Source: Paralithodes platypus (taxonomy: Eukaryota; Arthropoda; Malacostraca; Decapoda; Lithodidae). From it: DNA of 64,000 nucleotides. This document shows, one piece after another, positions 1 to 9,464 of the stretch (its first letter is position 1; the number at the start of each line of letters is the position of its first letter). The position numbers and the translations under genes are program-made. Location of the stretch: the NCBI GenBank assembly GCA_032716605.1, contig CM064480.1, positions 44,056,846 through 44,120,845 on the forward strand. Reading direction: 5' to 3'. The notes under the pieces are model-generated. The model saw only the letters and a list, made by a program, of their open reading frames with translations, was not told where the DNA came from and searched no databases.

Positions 1-137
1 CGGTATATGGAAGTCAAAGGGTTGATTGAGATAGTATTTACCTTTTTAATACCCACAGATACTTCCTAAGCTGCATAAAATCATCTAATGATAGCCAAAA
101 TAAACTGCTAAAACGCGTCAGAGCTTCAAAGGGTTAA
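1..137. mobile_element. TTAA-C element, cut by window start
   Basis: Right part of a C element. It carries the C landmarks CTTCCTAAGCTGCATAAAAT and a terminal CAAAGGGTTAA, with TTAA at 134-137. The left end lies outside the window. Confidence 0.65.
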
Positions 138-285
138 GAGGCTTGCAAAGCTAATGATTTAGCAATTCCTCCTCCAAAACGCAGAACTTCTGAATTTCAA
201 AATTCATTAATTCCCCAAGCCACATGTCTGTGGAACTAACTTCCCCAGAGTAATTTTGCACCTGTGAGTTGAAAACCCACGGCAG

Positions 286-677
286 TTAAAGGGGGGTCAC
301 CTGTTTTTTTCTTTCTCTTTCTCTCCCTTTTTCTCTTTCTCTGGCTTGTATCCATTCGGCCCCATTCAACCAACTGTTTTAAGACGTTTATCCCCATCAA
401 GGTGTCGATTTCTTCCTGGCGAGCGATAGCGAGCCAGCATTGAATTGAGAAATCCGGCTTCGCCGGAGACATGTTTCTATCGAAAAAAATTACAAATTTA
501 GCTTGCTGTCAAAACACAAATACAGTAGATATATGCTGGCTCGCTACCACTCGCCAGGAAAATATTGACACCTGGATGGAGGTAAACTTCTTAAAACAGT
601 AAGCTGAATGGGGCTGAATGGATACAAGCCAAAGAAAGAGGGAGAGAAACAGAAAAAAGCGAGGTGGGCTCCCTTAA
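286..677 (+). mobile_element. TTAA-A element, full length
   Basis: Starts at TTAA 286-289 followed by AGGGGGGTCACC and ends GGTGGGCTCCC then TTAA 674-677. The middle has the inverted arms GGCGAGCGATAGCGAGCC and GGCTCGCTACCACTCGCC. Between them lie a TCCGGC-TTC-GCCGGA hairpin and a TTTCTATCGAAA hairpin. It has no coding capacity. TTAA ends point to piggyBac-type mobilisation in trans; this is inference because no transposase was found in the window. Confidence 0.8.
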
Positions 678-767
678 ATCAAATCTATACAGACCTTTTA
701 TGATAGGAGGATGACATTAGGAACATCAATTTAATTATATTTATTTTGTTTTAACTTACTCCTTTTA

Positions 768-848
768 AATAATAATCATAATAATAATAAAAATAATAAA
801 AATAAAAATAAAAATAAATAATAATAATAGTAATAATCTATCTATCTA
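768..848. repeat. AT-rich microsatellite tail
   Basis: Runs of ATA/AAT units ending in ATCT units. It directly abuts the 3' end of the minus-strand LINE fragment that follows, so it probably is that LINE's 3' tail. Confidence 0.7.
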
Positions 849-1060
849 TTGCCTGACGCCGTGATCCCCGAAGGGGTGACCACGAACGAACCGCCCCCAT
901 GCACCTCTGTCCCCAGTCAGTCGACGCCCCTCCCCCCAACCAGCACCGCCTTCGTTCATGTACTTCCTCACTCCATCCTTCCACCTCTCATTCGGTCTAC
1001 CTCTCCCTCTCTGTCCCTCCACCTCGCTCTCGTACACCCTCTTAGTCATATTAATAACAA
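849..1060 (-). pseudogene. LINE 3'-end fragment
   Basis: The minus strand encodes the C-terminal tail of a non-LTR retrotransposon reverse transcriptase, including VEGQRGRGRPNERWKDGVRK. It is 5'-truncated and nearly identical to the tail of the longer copy at 36005-36700. The clade is not assigned; an RTE-like element is possible. A short AAT microsatellite follows at 1052-1080. Confidence 0.75.
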
Positions 1061-1199
1061 TAATAATAATAATATAACATGAGCCTGGGACACTTGTTGT
1101 GTATAAGTAATATATTTGGATGGTAAGAGACTATGACAACTCAATAAAATATAACCTGCAATAAGACTGAGCTATGGTCAGTCTTACTCTACTGTACTG

Positions 1200-1414
1200 T
1201 AAGATCGCGCTAATAAGTCATGTACCAGCTGGCATTACGTTTGGCTTGCTCTGTGCTGTATTAATGTCTGTCAAATGTTGAATAGGGTGGGTAAGTGTAG
1301 ATACATGTTTGTATATTTCACTCGATATGAAAAAATATACCTTAGATATTGCTGATACCAATTATTAATCAAAACATACTTGGTACCGAGACATCACTTA
1401 TTAGCGCGACTGTA
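1200..1414. mobile_element. MITE-M copy 1 (mariner-like)
   Basis: A 215-bp element with TA at both ends and inverted termini sharing TCGCGCTAATAAGT next to ATGT. A second copy lies at 28991-29204. TA duplication and a C-A-G-T-C type end suggest a Tc1/mariner-derived MITE. It lies just downstream of the bZIP-like gene on the minus strand. Confidence 0.75.
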
Positions 1415-1542
1415 CACATATCCCTGTTTATGTCCGGCTTGGAGTAACTATGGAAGACACGTTCTACTAAACTCACTGATCACAAGAAGGGCTGCAGAGA
1501 GAGCCATACTGTCAATATTCACATGTTCACTACCAATTTGTT

Positions 1543-2571
1543 TTACAGGTATTGAGCTGGTGGAGTATCTTGTGGTGTCTGATGTTGGTGGAGGTATTGT
1601 TGTTCGAGGGCGTCCACCTGTTGCCGGCGACTAACAACCTGGTGCCTGAGTCTGTTTATCTCCCTGTTGGTCTCTGCCAGTTGATGGTTCAGCTTCTGTT
1701 CTTCTTGTTCCTCCTGTTGTCTCTTCTGGTACTCTCTCACAGCTCGTAGTCGCTTCTTCTCCAGCTGGGGGTCCTGTTGAGGCTCCCACTGGTACACCTT
1801 CGTCTTGCGCTGACGACGAGGCCTTTTCCCGGAGCTCGTGTCTGGTTCTGCTGATGCCTCACTGCTGGCCAAGGTCATTGCTGAGCTAGCATCACTTTTG
1901 GTACTGCTGTCAACATTCCACATACCACTACTGTCTTCCTCTCTTACATGATCTGTCTGTCTCATACCACCTGGAACACTGCTACCTGCCACCAGTGAGC
2001 CAGCAGGTTGTGTGAGCCATGGTTCATCTGTTACAGAGCTGCCACCACCCTGATCCATCACCGTGACATCCCCCCACATGTTTGTGCCACCAGTGTTGCC
2101 AACAGTCCCCCAGGCAGCCGACAACATGCCATCACCACTCACAGGAGAAGACTGGCTCAAGCTGGGGAAGGATGTAGTTGTGAGTGGCTGTGATAGATCC
2201 AGGTGCTGTGACAGGCTGTGGGTGGTTGTAGCTATGAGGGGTTGTGTATAAAGAGGGTACTCTGACGTGGTGGTTGTAGGCGTGAGGGTCTGTGGTAAGT
2301 TGAAGAGGCTGTGGGAGGATGTGTCTGTGAAGGGTTGTGAAAGAATAGGAAGTTCTGACTGACTGTAAGCTGGTGTGGTGGCTGTCAAGGGCTGCGACAC
2401 ACTCTGGTACTCCGGGTATACAGTGGCTGGGGTGAAGTGTGATAATGGTGCTGGTGTGAGGTGAGGCAGCAACTGAGGGTGCTGAGAGACAGGCGGGTAC
2501 TGATTTAGGTTCTCCGATTCTCCGTAATTATTTCCCTCGCGTAAGCCCCAGCCGCCTCGTGAAGGGAACAT
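1543..2571 (-). CDS. bZIP-like protein, paralogue 1
   Basis: A 342-aa intact frame on the minus strand. Residues about 20-190 are rich in Ser, Thr, Pro and Gln with loose repeats around SQPLTATT. About 247-286 is a basic stretch (KRPRRQRKTKVYQWEPQQDP, then LEKKRLRAVREYQKRQ). A zipper follows at about 293-325, with Leu, Ile, Val and Val spaced by seven and an Asn at an a position. This is the order of a bZIP DNA-binding domain, but I do not see the usual Asn-x7-Arg signature, so DNA binding is inferred. The paralogue at 16822-17760 shares the KVYQW-PQQDPQLEK segment, an internal WGDVT motif and the end of the zipper. The first ATG of the frame was taken as the start; a 5' non-coding exon is possible. 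I cannot name the orthologue. Confidence 0.7.
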   Translation of the reverse strand: MFPSRGGWGLREGNNYGESENLNQYPPVSQHPQLLPHLTPAPLSHFTPATVYPEYQSVSQPLTATTPAYSQSELPILSQPFTDTSSHSLFNLPQTLTPTTTTSEYPLYTQPLIATTTHSLSQHLDLSQPLTTTSFPSLSQSSPVSGDGMLSAAWGTVGNTGGTNMWGDVTVMDQGGGSSVTDEPWLTQPAGSLVAGSSVPGGMRQTDHVREEDSSGMWNVDSSTKSDASSAMTLASSEASAEPDTSSGKRPRRQRKTKVYQWEPQQDPQLEKKRLRAVREYQKRQQEEQEEQKLNHQLAETNREINRLRHQVVSRRQQVDALEQQYLHQHQTPQDTPPAQYL

Positions 2572-3420
2572 GCTGATTGATCTTCGTGCTTGGTCACTTA
2601 GAGGACTTATAATACCTGTGACTGATGAATGTTAGCTGATGGTTCCCTCTTGGCACTTAGAAGACTTATAAATCCTTCGGCAGTTGGATATTGTTACCTG
2701 CGCTATGAACAAGTTTATTTAGTAATTACGATCACAGGACAGGCACAATTATAGACAAAAGGACGTATTTTCAACGGTCACTAACTTAACTAACCGTCGA
2801 TATAGTTAGATATTTACTGTCTCAATATCGTAAGTACAGGTATAATAGAGCTAAGTAACCGCAATGTTCAGTAGCAGATTAAATAGCGATAATATACGAG
2901 TCTTCTTTGGTGAATTATGTGGATAGATTATAGTCTACCATCTACAGTAAACAATGTCCGCTGGCCGACTATAAACGCTGTAATGACTCAGAAAACGATT
3001 CATTCACGTTTTATATAGAATGACTACGGAAATCCCCCAAGTACCTATGCACACCCACGAACAGGGGAAAGGTATGATTTTGAAAGTCATATCTTAAAAT
3101 GTTAGTATCTTTCTTGCGCCAAAATGCTATAAAAACCTACATTCTATTACGTGTAATATGCAGAAAAATACGAAATAATAATGAAATGGCAAATATTTCT
3201 ACAAGTTGATGTAATATCCTCTGTGTAACAGGTGATTTCACACTTTCCTTCCTAAAAACTAACATTCATGAGAAAAAATTGCATGATTCTAAATGATGAC
3301 ATTTTGAAACTATATGATGACAAATTACATGAATATAGGAAAGGTGAGACAATCAATCAAATATAGCCTGGAATACTGCTGAGCCACCTTTACATCGCAG
3401 GTGTACATTGCAGGTCCTCA
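2572..3420 (-). promoter_or_regulatory. Upstream region of bZIP-like gene 1
   Basis: No coding region is seen. On the minus strand a TATATAAAA-type box lies at about 3008-3017, roughly 440 bp before the ATG, and a weaker TTTATAAG near 2666-2673. A short block (CACTTAGA-GACTTATAA) occurs twice, near 2597 and 2655. Promoter assignment is tentative. Confidence 0.3.
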
Positions 3421-3632
3421 TTAACCCCTTTATTACCGAGTTGTCCTTGTCATTAAAATCTGGATATTATTAGACAATTTTATCTAGTTTAGGGAGGACG
3501 TGTAGCATTTAAAAGGCTTCAAAATATCTCGATTATCCATTTAAAATACCACGGTTTCCTCCTAACCTGCATAAAATCGTCTAAATATACCTGGAATAAC
3601 ACAAAATACATCCTCGGTAAGGAAGGGGTTAA
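3421..3632. mobile_element. TTAA-C element
   Basis: Full length between TTAA 3421-3424 and TTAA 3629-3632. The ends are CCCCTTTATTACCGAG and CTCGGTAAGGAAGGGG, giving good terminal inverted repeats. Each arm carries an AGACAATTT / AAATCGTCT motif. Confidence 0.8.
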
Positions 3633-3679
3633 TGTCTGAGTGAGACAGAACAGCAAGAGGATAGAGCTTGTTTAAGATA

Positions 3680-3830
3680 CTCTAGGGGCTTTGTCGCTGA
3701 GGACTAATAACACGTGTGAATCTGCTTGACCTGGGTTGGATCCCAGCCAAGGCGGGTGTGGTAGTACGTCCTAGCGTGTTTCACATGCTCGCACCCAGTC
3801 GGGGGACACCTCGACGACGTATACAGACTA
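3680..3830 (+). mobile_element. tRNA-derived SINE-like sequence
   Basis: Contains a B-box-like GGGTTGGATCCCAGCC in tRNA context at about 3731-3748, followed by non-tRNA sequence. The acceptor arms do not pair, so this is a SINE head rather than a tRNA gene. Confidence 0.45.
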
Positions 3831-4061
3831 ATAACACACATAACAAAGCCACACCAACAGCTTCCTTTCTATCCAACACCCCTTCTCCCCTCTCTACACT
3901 TTTCAGAAATGAGAAAGTAGAAAGTAGCTACGAGGTGCCGTTATAAAGGTTCATCCCTCAATACCTTCACCTGACCATGAGGACCTCGCACCACCTACTT
4001 GCTTACCCTAGTGACATCTGTATCCGAAGGCTTGGCTGACCTAGACAGTACCCTTCCTACT

Positions 4062-4276
4062 ATAGTCTGTCTGTTTCCAGCTGATGGAAATTTGAATCCC
4101 TTAGCAGCTGATTGCTCGATACTTACTCGAATATTATGAGACTACTCTGTCTCTGCGCCATACTATTGATAAGTGTTCTTAATTAACACCATATTTCGGT
4201 AAACAAATTCGTAATAACTGAATAATCGAGATGGAAATATCGCATTTTACCATCAGCTGGAAAATAATGGACTCTG
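4062..4276. mobile_element. MITE-F copy
   Basis: Inverted ends around TTTCCAGCTGATGG and CCATCAGCTGGAAAATA. Related copies lie at 11398-11993, 11976-12395 and 16607-16815. The interior is AT-rich and non-coding. Confidence 0.55.
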
Positions 4277-4289
4277 TTTTCCAATGTAT

Positions 4290-4495
4290 CAAGTATACTC
4301 TGGAACTCTCTCCTTCGATCTATTTTTCCCTCATCCTATGATTTAGAGTACTTCAAGTTCCGTGTGTCCAGACATTTTAATTTAACTCAAACGTCTCTTG
4401 AATTTGGCTCCCTATCATTCTTTCAGCATAGGGGGAGACACTTGTTACAGGTAGCTTTGCCTTTTGTCTCCTTCATACACATTAATCCTGAAAAC
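4290..4495 (+). pseudogene. LINE 3'-end fragment (jockey-like)
   Basis: Decayed C-terminal reverse-transcriptase tail. Recognisable pieces are a Trp-Asn-Ser-Leu region, then a CRVSRHF-like segment and TACCTTTTGTCTCC-type 3' sequence. The same tail recurs at 33710-33960 (plus) and 32995-33115 and 6345-6425 (minus). Confidence 0.55.
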
Positions 4496-4575
4496 ATTTA
4501 TTGATTATTTCTAACAAACAAAGTTGGACACATCCGGTTTATTGTTGGTAGATTAATAGGAAATAATTGTGCTAC

Positions 4576-4790
4576 TTAACCCATACAGTACCGGTGACGT
4601 CCTTTTCATCATATTCTGGCAAATATTAGACGATTTTATTCAGCTTAGGAAGAACCTCTAGCAATAATAAGGCTTCAAACTAACACAACCAACCCTTTTA
4701 ACTACCACAGATCCTTCCTAAGCTGCATAATATCGTATGAATCAAGCTAGAATGAATTACAAAACACGTCGCTGTTACTCAAAGGGTTAA
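4576..4790. mobile_element. TTAA-C element
   Basis: Runs from TTAA 4576-4579 (CCCATACAGTACCGG) to CTCAAAGGG-TTAA 4787-4790. A partial C follows at 4809-4872 and is broken by the next B element. Confidence 0.8.
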
Positions 4791-4869
4791 CAGGAAATCC
4801 TTGTGTTACTTGACCCGTTTAGTATGACCACTAATTTCCTACTTTTCTTCTAGCTAGTATTAGACGATT

Positions 4870-5203
4870 TTAAGGGGAGGTTTTTAGTTGATTCCCTAGA
4901 CTTCCATCAAGCTTAAAATTACTCCCCCTAGACCCCCTTTCAAGATAAATTTGTACATTTTTCGGTAGAAAAATTTCCCGGCCGAAGGCCGGTGTCCCTT
5001 AAATTACAGGCTTGCTATCGCTCGCCAGGAAAAAATCGACACCTAAATGTCACGAATGGTCTTAAAATTGACAGAAATGGGGCGAGGGTTCTTAAAATCG
5101 CCAAACTAATGGGACGAACGTCTTAATTTAAAAAACAATGGGGCTAAACATGAGGGAGAAAGGGGTCCAGAGAAAAATCCTCCAGGTGGAAATCTCCCCT
5201 TAA
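4870..5203 (+). mobile_element. TTAA-B element, full length
   Basis: Bounded by TTAA 4870-4873 and TTAA 5200-5203, with ends GGGGAGGTTT and AAATCTCCCC. Holds the ACATTTTTC-GGTA-GAAAAAT hairpin, the CCGGCC-GAA-GGCCGG hairpin and the GCTATCGCTCGCCAGG module. It ends with about four degenerate copies of a roughly 31-bp ATGGGGCGAA-GTCTTAAAAT unit. Confidence 0.8.
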
Positions 5204-5252
5204 GTGAAATCAAGTGTACTGCTTTGATTGATAGAGGGCCCTTCAAAGTGGC

Positions 5253-5467
5253 TTAACCCCTTCTGAACCGGTGATGTACTTTTCATTTTATTCTGGTAAC
5301 CATTGGACGATTTCCTTCAGCTTAGGAAGGACGTCTACCTATTAAAATGCTACAGACTATCTCGATTAATAATTTTAGCTACCATATATCCTTCTCAAGC
5401 TTCAGAAAATCGTATACACGTAGCTGAAATCAAATTAGAAAAACGTCACCGGTACAGAAGGGGTTAA
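5253..5467. mobile_element. TTAA-C element
   Basis: Well-preserved copy between TTAA 5253-5256 and TTAA 5464-5467. The ends CCCCTTCTGAACCGGTGA and TCACCGGTACAGAAGGGG are near-perfect inverted repeats. Confidence 0.85.
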
Positions 5468-5577
5468 CATCGTCTAATACTAGCAAGCATAAGGCGGAAC
5501 ATGGGTCCTTGTACACTGGGAAGGTTAATTACCGGAAACGTGTCCTGGGGGAGTGGTCCTGGTAACGTCAAACACGG

Positions 5578-5853
5578 TTAAGGGGAGGTTTGGGGTTTCC
5601 TGGACCCGCTTCTTCCTCATGTTTAAGTCCCATTAGTTTTGAGATTGCAAGACATTCTTCCCATTGGATTGGTATATTTACTATATTTTTCCACAATTTG
5701 TTGCCAATATTTAGACCTTTCGTTCCATTTTACTGCAGGTGTTGATGTTATGTTGGCGAGGGAGAGCGAGCCTGTAATTAAAGAGGAACCGACCTTCGGC
5801 CAGAACATATTTCTACCGAAAAATGTACAAATTGTATACATCTTGAAGGGGGT

Positions 5854-5902
<49 letters not shown>

Positions 5903-5962
5903 AAATCTTGATAAGAGGTCTAGCGAAGAAACTAAACTCCCCCCCCCCCTCCTCCCCCTTAA
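5578..5962 (-). mobile_element. TTAA-B element with GT expansion
   Basis: Bounded by TTAA 5578-5581 and 5959-5962. It contains a pure GT microsatellite at 5859-5901 between the hairpin core and the terminal region. Its right TTAA is also the left TTAA of the next C element. Confidence 0.75.
5859..5901. repeat. (GT)n microsatellite
   Basis: About 21 uninterrupted GT units inside a TTAA-B element. Confidence 0.95.
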
Positions 5963-6172
5963 CCTCTGCTGTTCCGGCGAGGTCTTTTTCATTATGTTCT
6001 GGCTATATTTAGACGATTTTGTGCAGCTTAAGAAGAATCTGTGTTAGTAAAAAGGGTTAAGTGAGATAGTTCGAAGCCTGTTAATTGCTGGAGACCCTTT
6101 CTAAACTGCACACAATCGTCTAAATGTAGCTAGAATAAAATACAAAAGCGTCGTCGGTATTGAAGGGGTTAA
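5959..6172. mobile_element. TTAA-C element
   Basis: From TTAA 5959-5962 to GAAGGGG-TTAA 6169-6172. Shares its left TTAA with the preceding B element. The stretch 6173-6344 that follows shows nothing recognisable apart from a poly-C run. Confidence 0.8.
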
Positions 6173-6344
6173 AAACAATAGGTAAGAACAAGGCGCCACC
6201 CCCCCCCCCCTCTTCTCCCACACCGCACTAGATTACCTACACTATAGTCGGTTTCGTATCATTAAGCCGGAACTCATACCTCTTGTAACTCAGGAAGGGG
6301 TGAAGCAAACTGGCTGAACTATTACACACCTATTTTCTTTGTCT

Positions 6345-6425
6345 ATTTGTATGAAGGAGACAAAAGGCAGGCCGCCCGTAACGAGTGTCTACCCTCAAAG
6401 AAGGTTGAAAGAGTGATAGAGAGCC
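6345..6425 (-). pseudogene. LINE 3'-end scrap (jockey-like)
   Basis: Short minus-strand match to the LINE tail also seen at 32995-33115 and 33710-33960 (GAGACAAAAGGCAG followed by a TTGAAAGAGTGA motif). Confidence 0.45.
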
Positions 6426-6488
6426 AACATCAAGGTACAGTACGCTAGAGGGAATTTAGGCGTGTTGGAAAGACGTGTGGTGTGCTTG

Positions 6489-6784
6489 TTAAGGGGAGAT
6501 GGTCCACTTTTTGGGCGATTTTTGCATGTATTCGTTAATTTTCTAGTTTCCTCCCTAGACCTCCATCAAATTTAAAAAAAACATCCATTAGATCCCCCTT
6601 CTAAATTAATTTGTACATTTTTCGGTAGAAAAATGTCCCGGCCGAAGGCCGGTTCTTCCAACATTACAGGCTCACTATCGTTCGCCAGGGAAAAAATCGA
6701 CACCTAAATAGCACGAAATTTCTAAATATTGACGAAGAAATGGGGTGAAAGGTCTTAAAATCGACTAACTAATGGGGCAAACAA
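6489..6784 (+). mobile_element. TTAA-B element, 3'-truncated
   Basis: Begins TTAAGGGGAGATGG at 6489. Keeps both core hairpins and the 31-bp repeats but loses its right terminus shortly before the 45-bp minisatellite. Confidence 0.7.
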
Positions 6785-6930
6785 GGAAGAGGTGTTTTTG
6801 AGAGTTAGCTGCATTTCTCTCTGTGTAGGTGAGACACAAACAGAAACAGTGAGGGAAGCCAGGCAAATGAAACAGGAGTTCCAGCAACTCCTAAGCATAT
6901 GCCTATATGGCCTCCCCTGGATACTGCCCT

Positions 6931-7744
6931 GCTCGATTGGTGCCTACAATCTCCCCAAGTTGACTCTTATGTAATGCTCGATTGGTGCCTACAATCTCCC
7001 CAAGTTGACTCTTATGTAATGCTCGATTGGTGCCTACAATCTCCCCAAGTTGACTCTTATGTAATGCTCGATTGGTGCCTACAATCTCCCCAAGTTGACT
7101 CTTATGTAATGCTCGATTGGTGCCTACAATCTCCCCGAGTTGACTCTTATGTAATGCTCGATTGGTGCCTACAATCTCCCCAAGTTGACTCTTATGTAAT
7201 GCTCGATTGGTGCCTACAATCTCCCCAAGTTGACTCTTATGTAATGCTCGATTGGTGCCTACAATCTCCCCAAGTTGACTCTTATGTAATGCTCGATTGG
7301 TGCCTACAATCTCCCCGAGTTGACTCTTATGTAATGCTCGATTGGTGCCTACAATTCTCCCCAAGTTGACTCTTATGTAATGCTCGATTGGTGCCTACAA
7401 TTCTCCCCAAGTTGACTCTTATGTAATGCTCGATTGGTGCCTACAATCTCCCCAAGTTGACTCTTATGTAATGCTCGATTGGTGCCTACAATCTCCCCAA
7501 GTTGACTCTTATGTAATGCTCGATTGGTGCCTACAATTCTCCCCAAGTTGACTCTTATGTAATGCTCGATTGGTGCCTACAATCTCCCCAAGTTGACTCT
7601 TATGTAATGCTCGATTGGTGCCTACAATCTCCCCAAGTTGACTCTTATGTAATGCTCGATTGGTGCCTACAATCTCCCTAAGTTGACTCTTATGTAATGC
7701 TCGATTGGTGCCTACAATCTCCCCGAGTTGACTCTTATGTAATG
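6931..7744 (+). repeat. 45-bp minisatellite, about 18 copies
   Basis: Unit starts GCTCGATTGGTGCCTACAAT and ends GACTCTTATGTAAT. Most copies are identical; a few differ by one substitution (CCCCAAG/CCCCGAG), and three have a 1-bp insertion (TTCTCCCC). Because 45 is a multiple of three, both strands stay open over long stretches (15-residue repeats). I regard these frames as by-products. The last unit runs into sequence also found near 18900-18950. Confidence 0.95.
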
Positions 7745-7777
7745 GTAGAAATATCGGGTCAATTACTGAAGTTGTTT

Positions 7778-8142
7778 TTAAGGGGACATTGACTGCTTTT
7801 GTTGGCCTATAAATTCATTCATTCATAAATTCTTAGTTCGCTAGACATCCCTCAAACTTTGAAAAACATCCCCTAGACCCTCCTGAAGATAATTTGTACA
7901 TTTTTCGGTAGAAAAATGTCCCGGCCGAAGGCCGATTCCTCTTCAAATACAGGCTCGCTATCGCTCGCCAGGAAAAGAATCGACACCTAAATGGCACGAA
8001 AGGTCTTTAATATTGGCAAAGAAATGTGGCAAAAGGTGTGAAAATCGCCAAACTAATGGGGCGAATGGCTTGAAATCTCATAACTAATAGGGCTAAACAT
8101 GAGAGAGGAGGAGGACTCGAAAAACCAACTGCCTCCCCTTAA
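7778..8142 (+). mobile_element. TTAA-B element, full length
   Basis: From TTAA 7778-7781 to TTAA 8139-8142, with GGGGACATTGACTGC and GCCTCCCC ends and a complete hairpin core. It abuts the 45-bp minisatellite by about 33 bp. Confidence 0.8.
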
Positions 8143-8199
8143 ATTATGAAAGCTTCGGTCGGGTTTCTGGGCCTACTTATAGTGAACAGAGGATCATTG

Positions 8200-8640
8200 T
8201 TTTGAACTGAACACACACCCCATATGAGGCTAAACACTGTATTGACATAGATTCACTTACAGCTTCATCAGGTGAAATGTGTACCCGAAGTTTTAAGGGG
8301 GTAGTTGTATTTTTGTATTTGGTAATCTGTTTAGTTTTCTCCATAGACCTCCATCAAGCTTAAAAAAAACAGCCCCAAGATCTCCCTTCTCGATAAATTT
8401 GTACATTTTTCGGAACAGGCTCGCTAATAATCGACACTAAAAAAAAAAAAAAAACGCGAACAGTCTTAATATTGACAAAGAAATGGGGCGAAATGTCCTG
8501 AAGCGCGGCAAACAAATGGTCCAAACGTCTAAAATTCTGAGAACTAATGGGGCTAAATTAATATGAGGGAGAAGGGGAATCAGAAAAAACAACCAATCCA
8601 CACTTAAGCGAAACGTTGTCAATAAAGTGCTCCTCTATAT
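8200..8640 (-). mobile_element. Penelope-type remnant split by a B element
   Basis: CTTCATCAGGTG (about 8264) and GCGAAACGTTGTCAATAAAG (8608-8627) are parts of the Penelope-derived repeat that is complete at 15023-15140. They are separated here by the TTAA-B copy at 8293-8607. Confidence 0.5.
8293..8607 (+). mobile_element. TTAA-B element nested in Penelope remnant
   Basis: From TTAA 8293-8296 to TTAA 8604-8607. The CCGGCC hairpin is deleted and a poly-A run replaces part of the core, so this is an internally deleted copy. Confidence 0.7.
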
Positions 8641-8675
8641 AATTTAAGGTGTTTAGTATAAAACCGTCAACTATT

Positions 8676-8793
8676 CTTAACCCTTTCAAGATATGATGTC
8701 GCATTTCCTTTCATTATTCTGACTATTATTGGTAATTTTTATTCAGATTAGGAAGGGTTAATTGAAACAGTCTTTACCTTTTTCATTTAAATT
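8676..8793. mobile_element. TTAA-C element, degenerate
   Basis: Starts TTAACCCTTTCAAGATATGA. It keeps only one arm before the next C element. Confidence 0.5.
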
Positions 8794-9464
8794 AACCCTT
8801 TGAATACCAGCGACGTCTATATAATATTTGCGATTGTATGTGTGTCTGTCTGTGTGTTCTTTATAGGCGGCCGCAGTTTTGGACCTGGGGAGCTGAAACT
8901 TTGCATGTGGGTGTCAATTGACCTGGGTCAGGTCATAGAGGGATCCCCAGGGTGAAAGGGACGGAGAAAATGGGCGCGAAATCGGAAAAAGGGCCGTTTG
9001 GGGCAGAAGGAGGCCTCCGATCAAAAAGGTGTATGGAACGAAAGTTGTTCGCAGCCCCCCAAAATGGGGGTACGGATGAGGTTAGATCCAAAATCGGAGG
9101 TCATTTAGCGGCCGAAATCGAGGTCGCCGTTTAATGAGGCACAGGGAGGTCGAGGCCGGTGATTATGGTAGTAGTAGTATTGTGATGATGATGGTGATTA
9201 TGGTAGTAGTAGTGGTGGTAGTAGTGATGGTGATTATGGTGATTACCCGGGCAACGCCGGGTACCCCTGCTAGTTTGTTATATTTTATTATAGCTATATT
9301 TAAGCGATATCATGCAGCTTAGGAAGGATCTAAGGTGGTTAAAGAGGTTGGTGGAGATAGTTTGAAGCCTTATTATTGCTAGAGGTCCTTCCTAAGCTGA
9401 ATACAATCGTCTAATAGTTGCCAGAATATGATGAAAAGGACGTCCCTGGTACTCAAAGGGTTAA
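8792..9464. mobile_element. TTAA-C element split by a Helitron
   Basis: Outer ends TTAA 8792-8795 (CCCTTTGAATACCAGCGACG) and CTCAAAGGG-TTAA 9461-9464. The C sequence stops at about 8816 and resumes at about 9274 with TTGTTATATTTTATTA, exactly as in uninterrupted copies. Confidence 0.8.
8817..9273 (+). mobile_element. Non-autonomous Helitron-like element
   Basis: The left end reads CTATATAATATTTGCG and is followed by a GTGTGTCTGTC tract. The right end has the hairpin ACCCGG-GCAACG-CCGGGT (about 9244-9261) followed shortly by CTAG and T. A 3' hairpin before CTAG with no terminal inverted repeat is the Helitron hallmark. The flanks read T before and TT after, so insertion was probably between two Ts (Helentron-like). 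A GTA/GTG microsatellite occupies 9161-9247. No Rep/helicase is encoded. Confidence 0.65.

Noticed and set aside
286..677. TTAA-A elements as structured non-coding RNA genes
   Set aside because: Hairpins are present, but TTAA borders and many dispersed copies indicate mobile elements; no promoter is visible.
6899..7369. 156-codon repeat protein (LDWCLQSPQVDSY units)
   Set aside because: It is a by-product of a 45-bp tandem repeat that is open on both strands; no start context or gene structure supports it.
6931..7744. CRISPR-like array
   Set aside because: Repeats are contiguous without unique spacers and the DNA is eukaryotic.
9134..9322. 62-codon frame with poly-Val/Met
   Set aside because: It translates a GTA/GTG microsatellite in the Helitron-like element.
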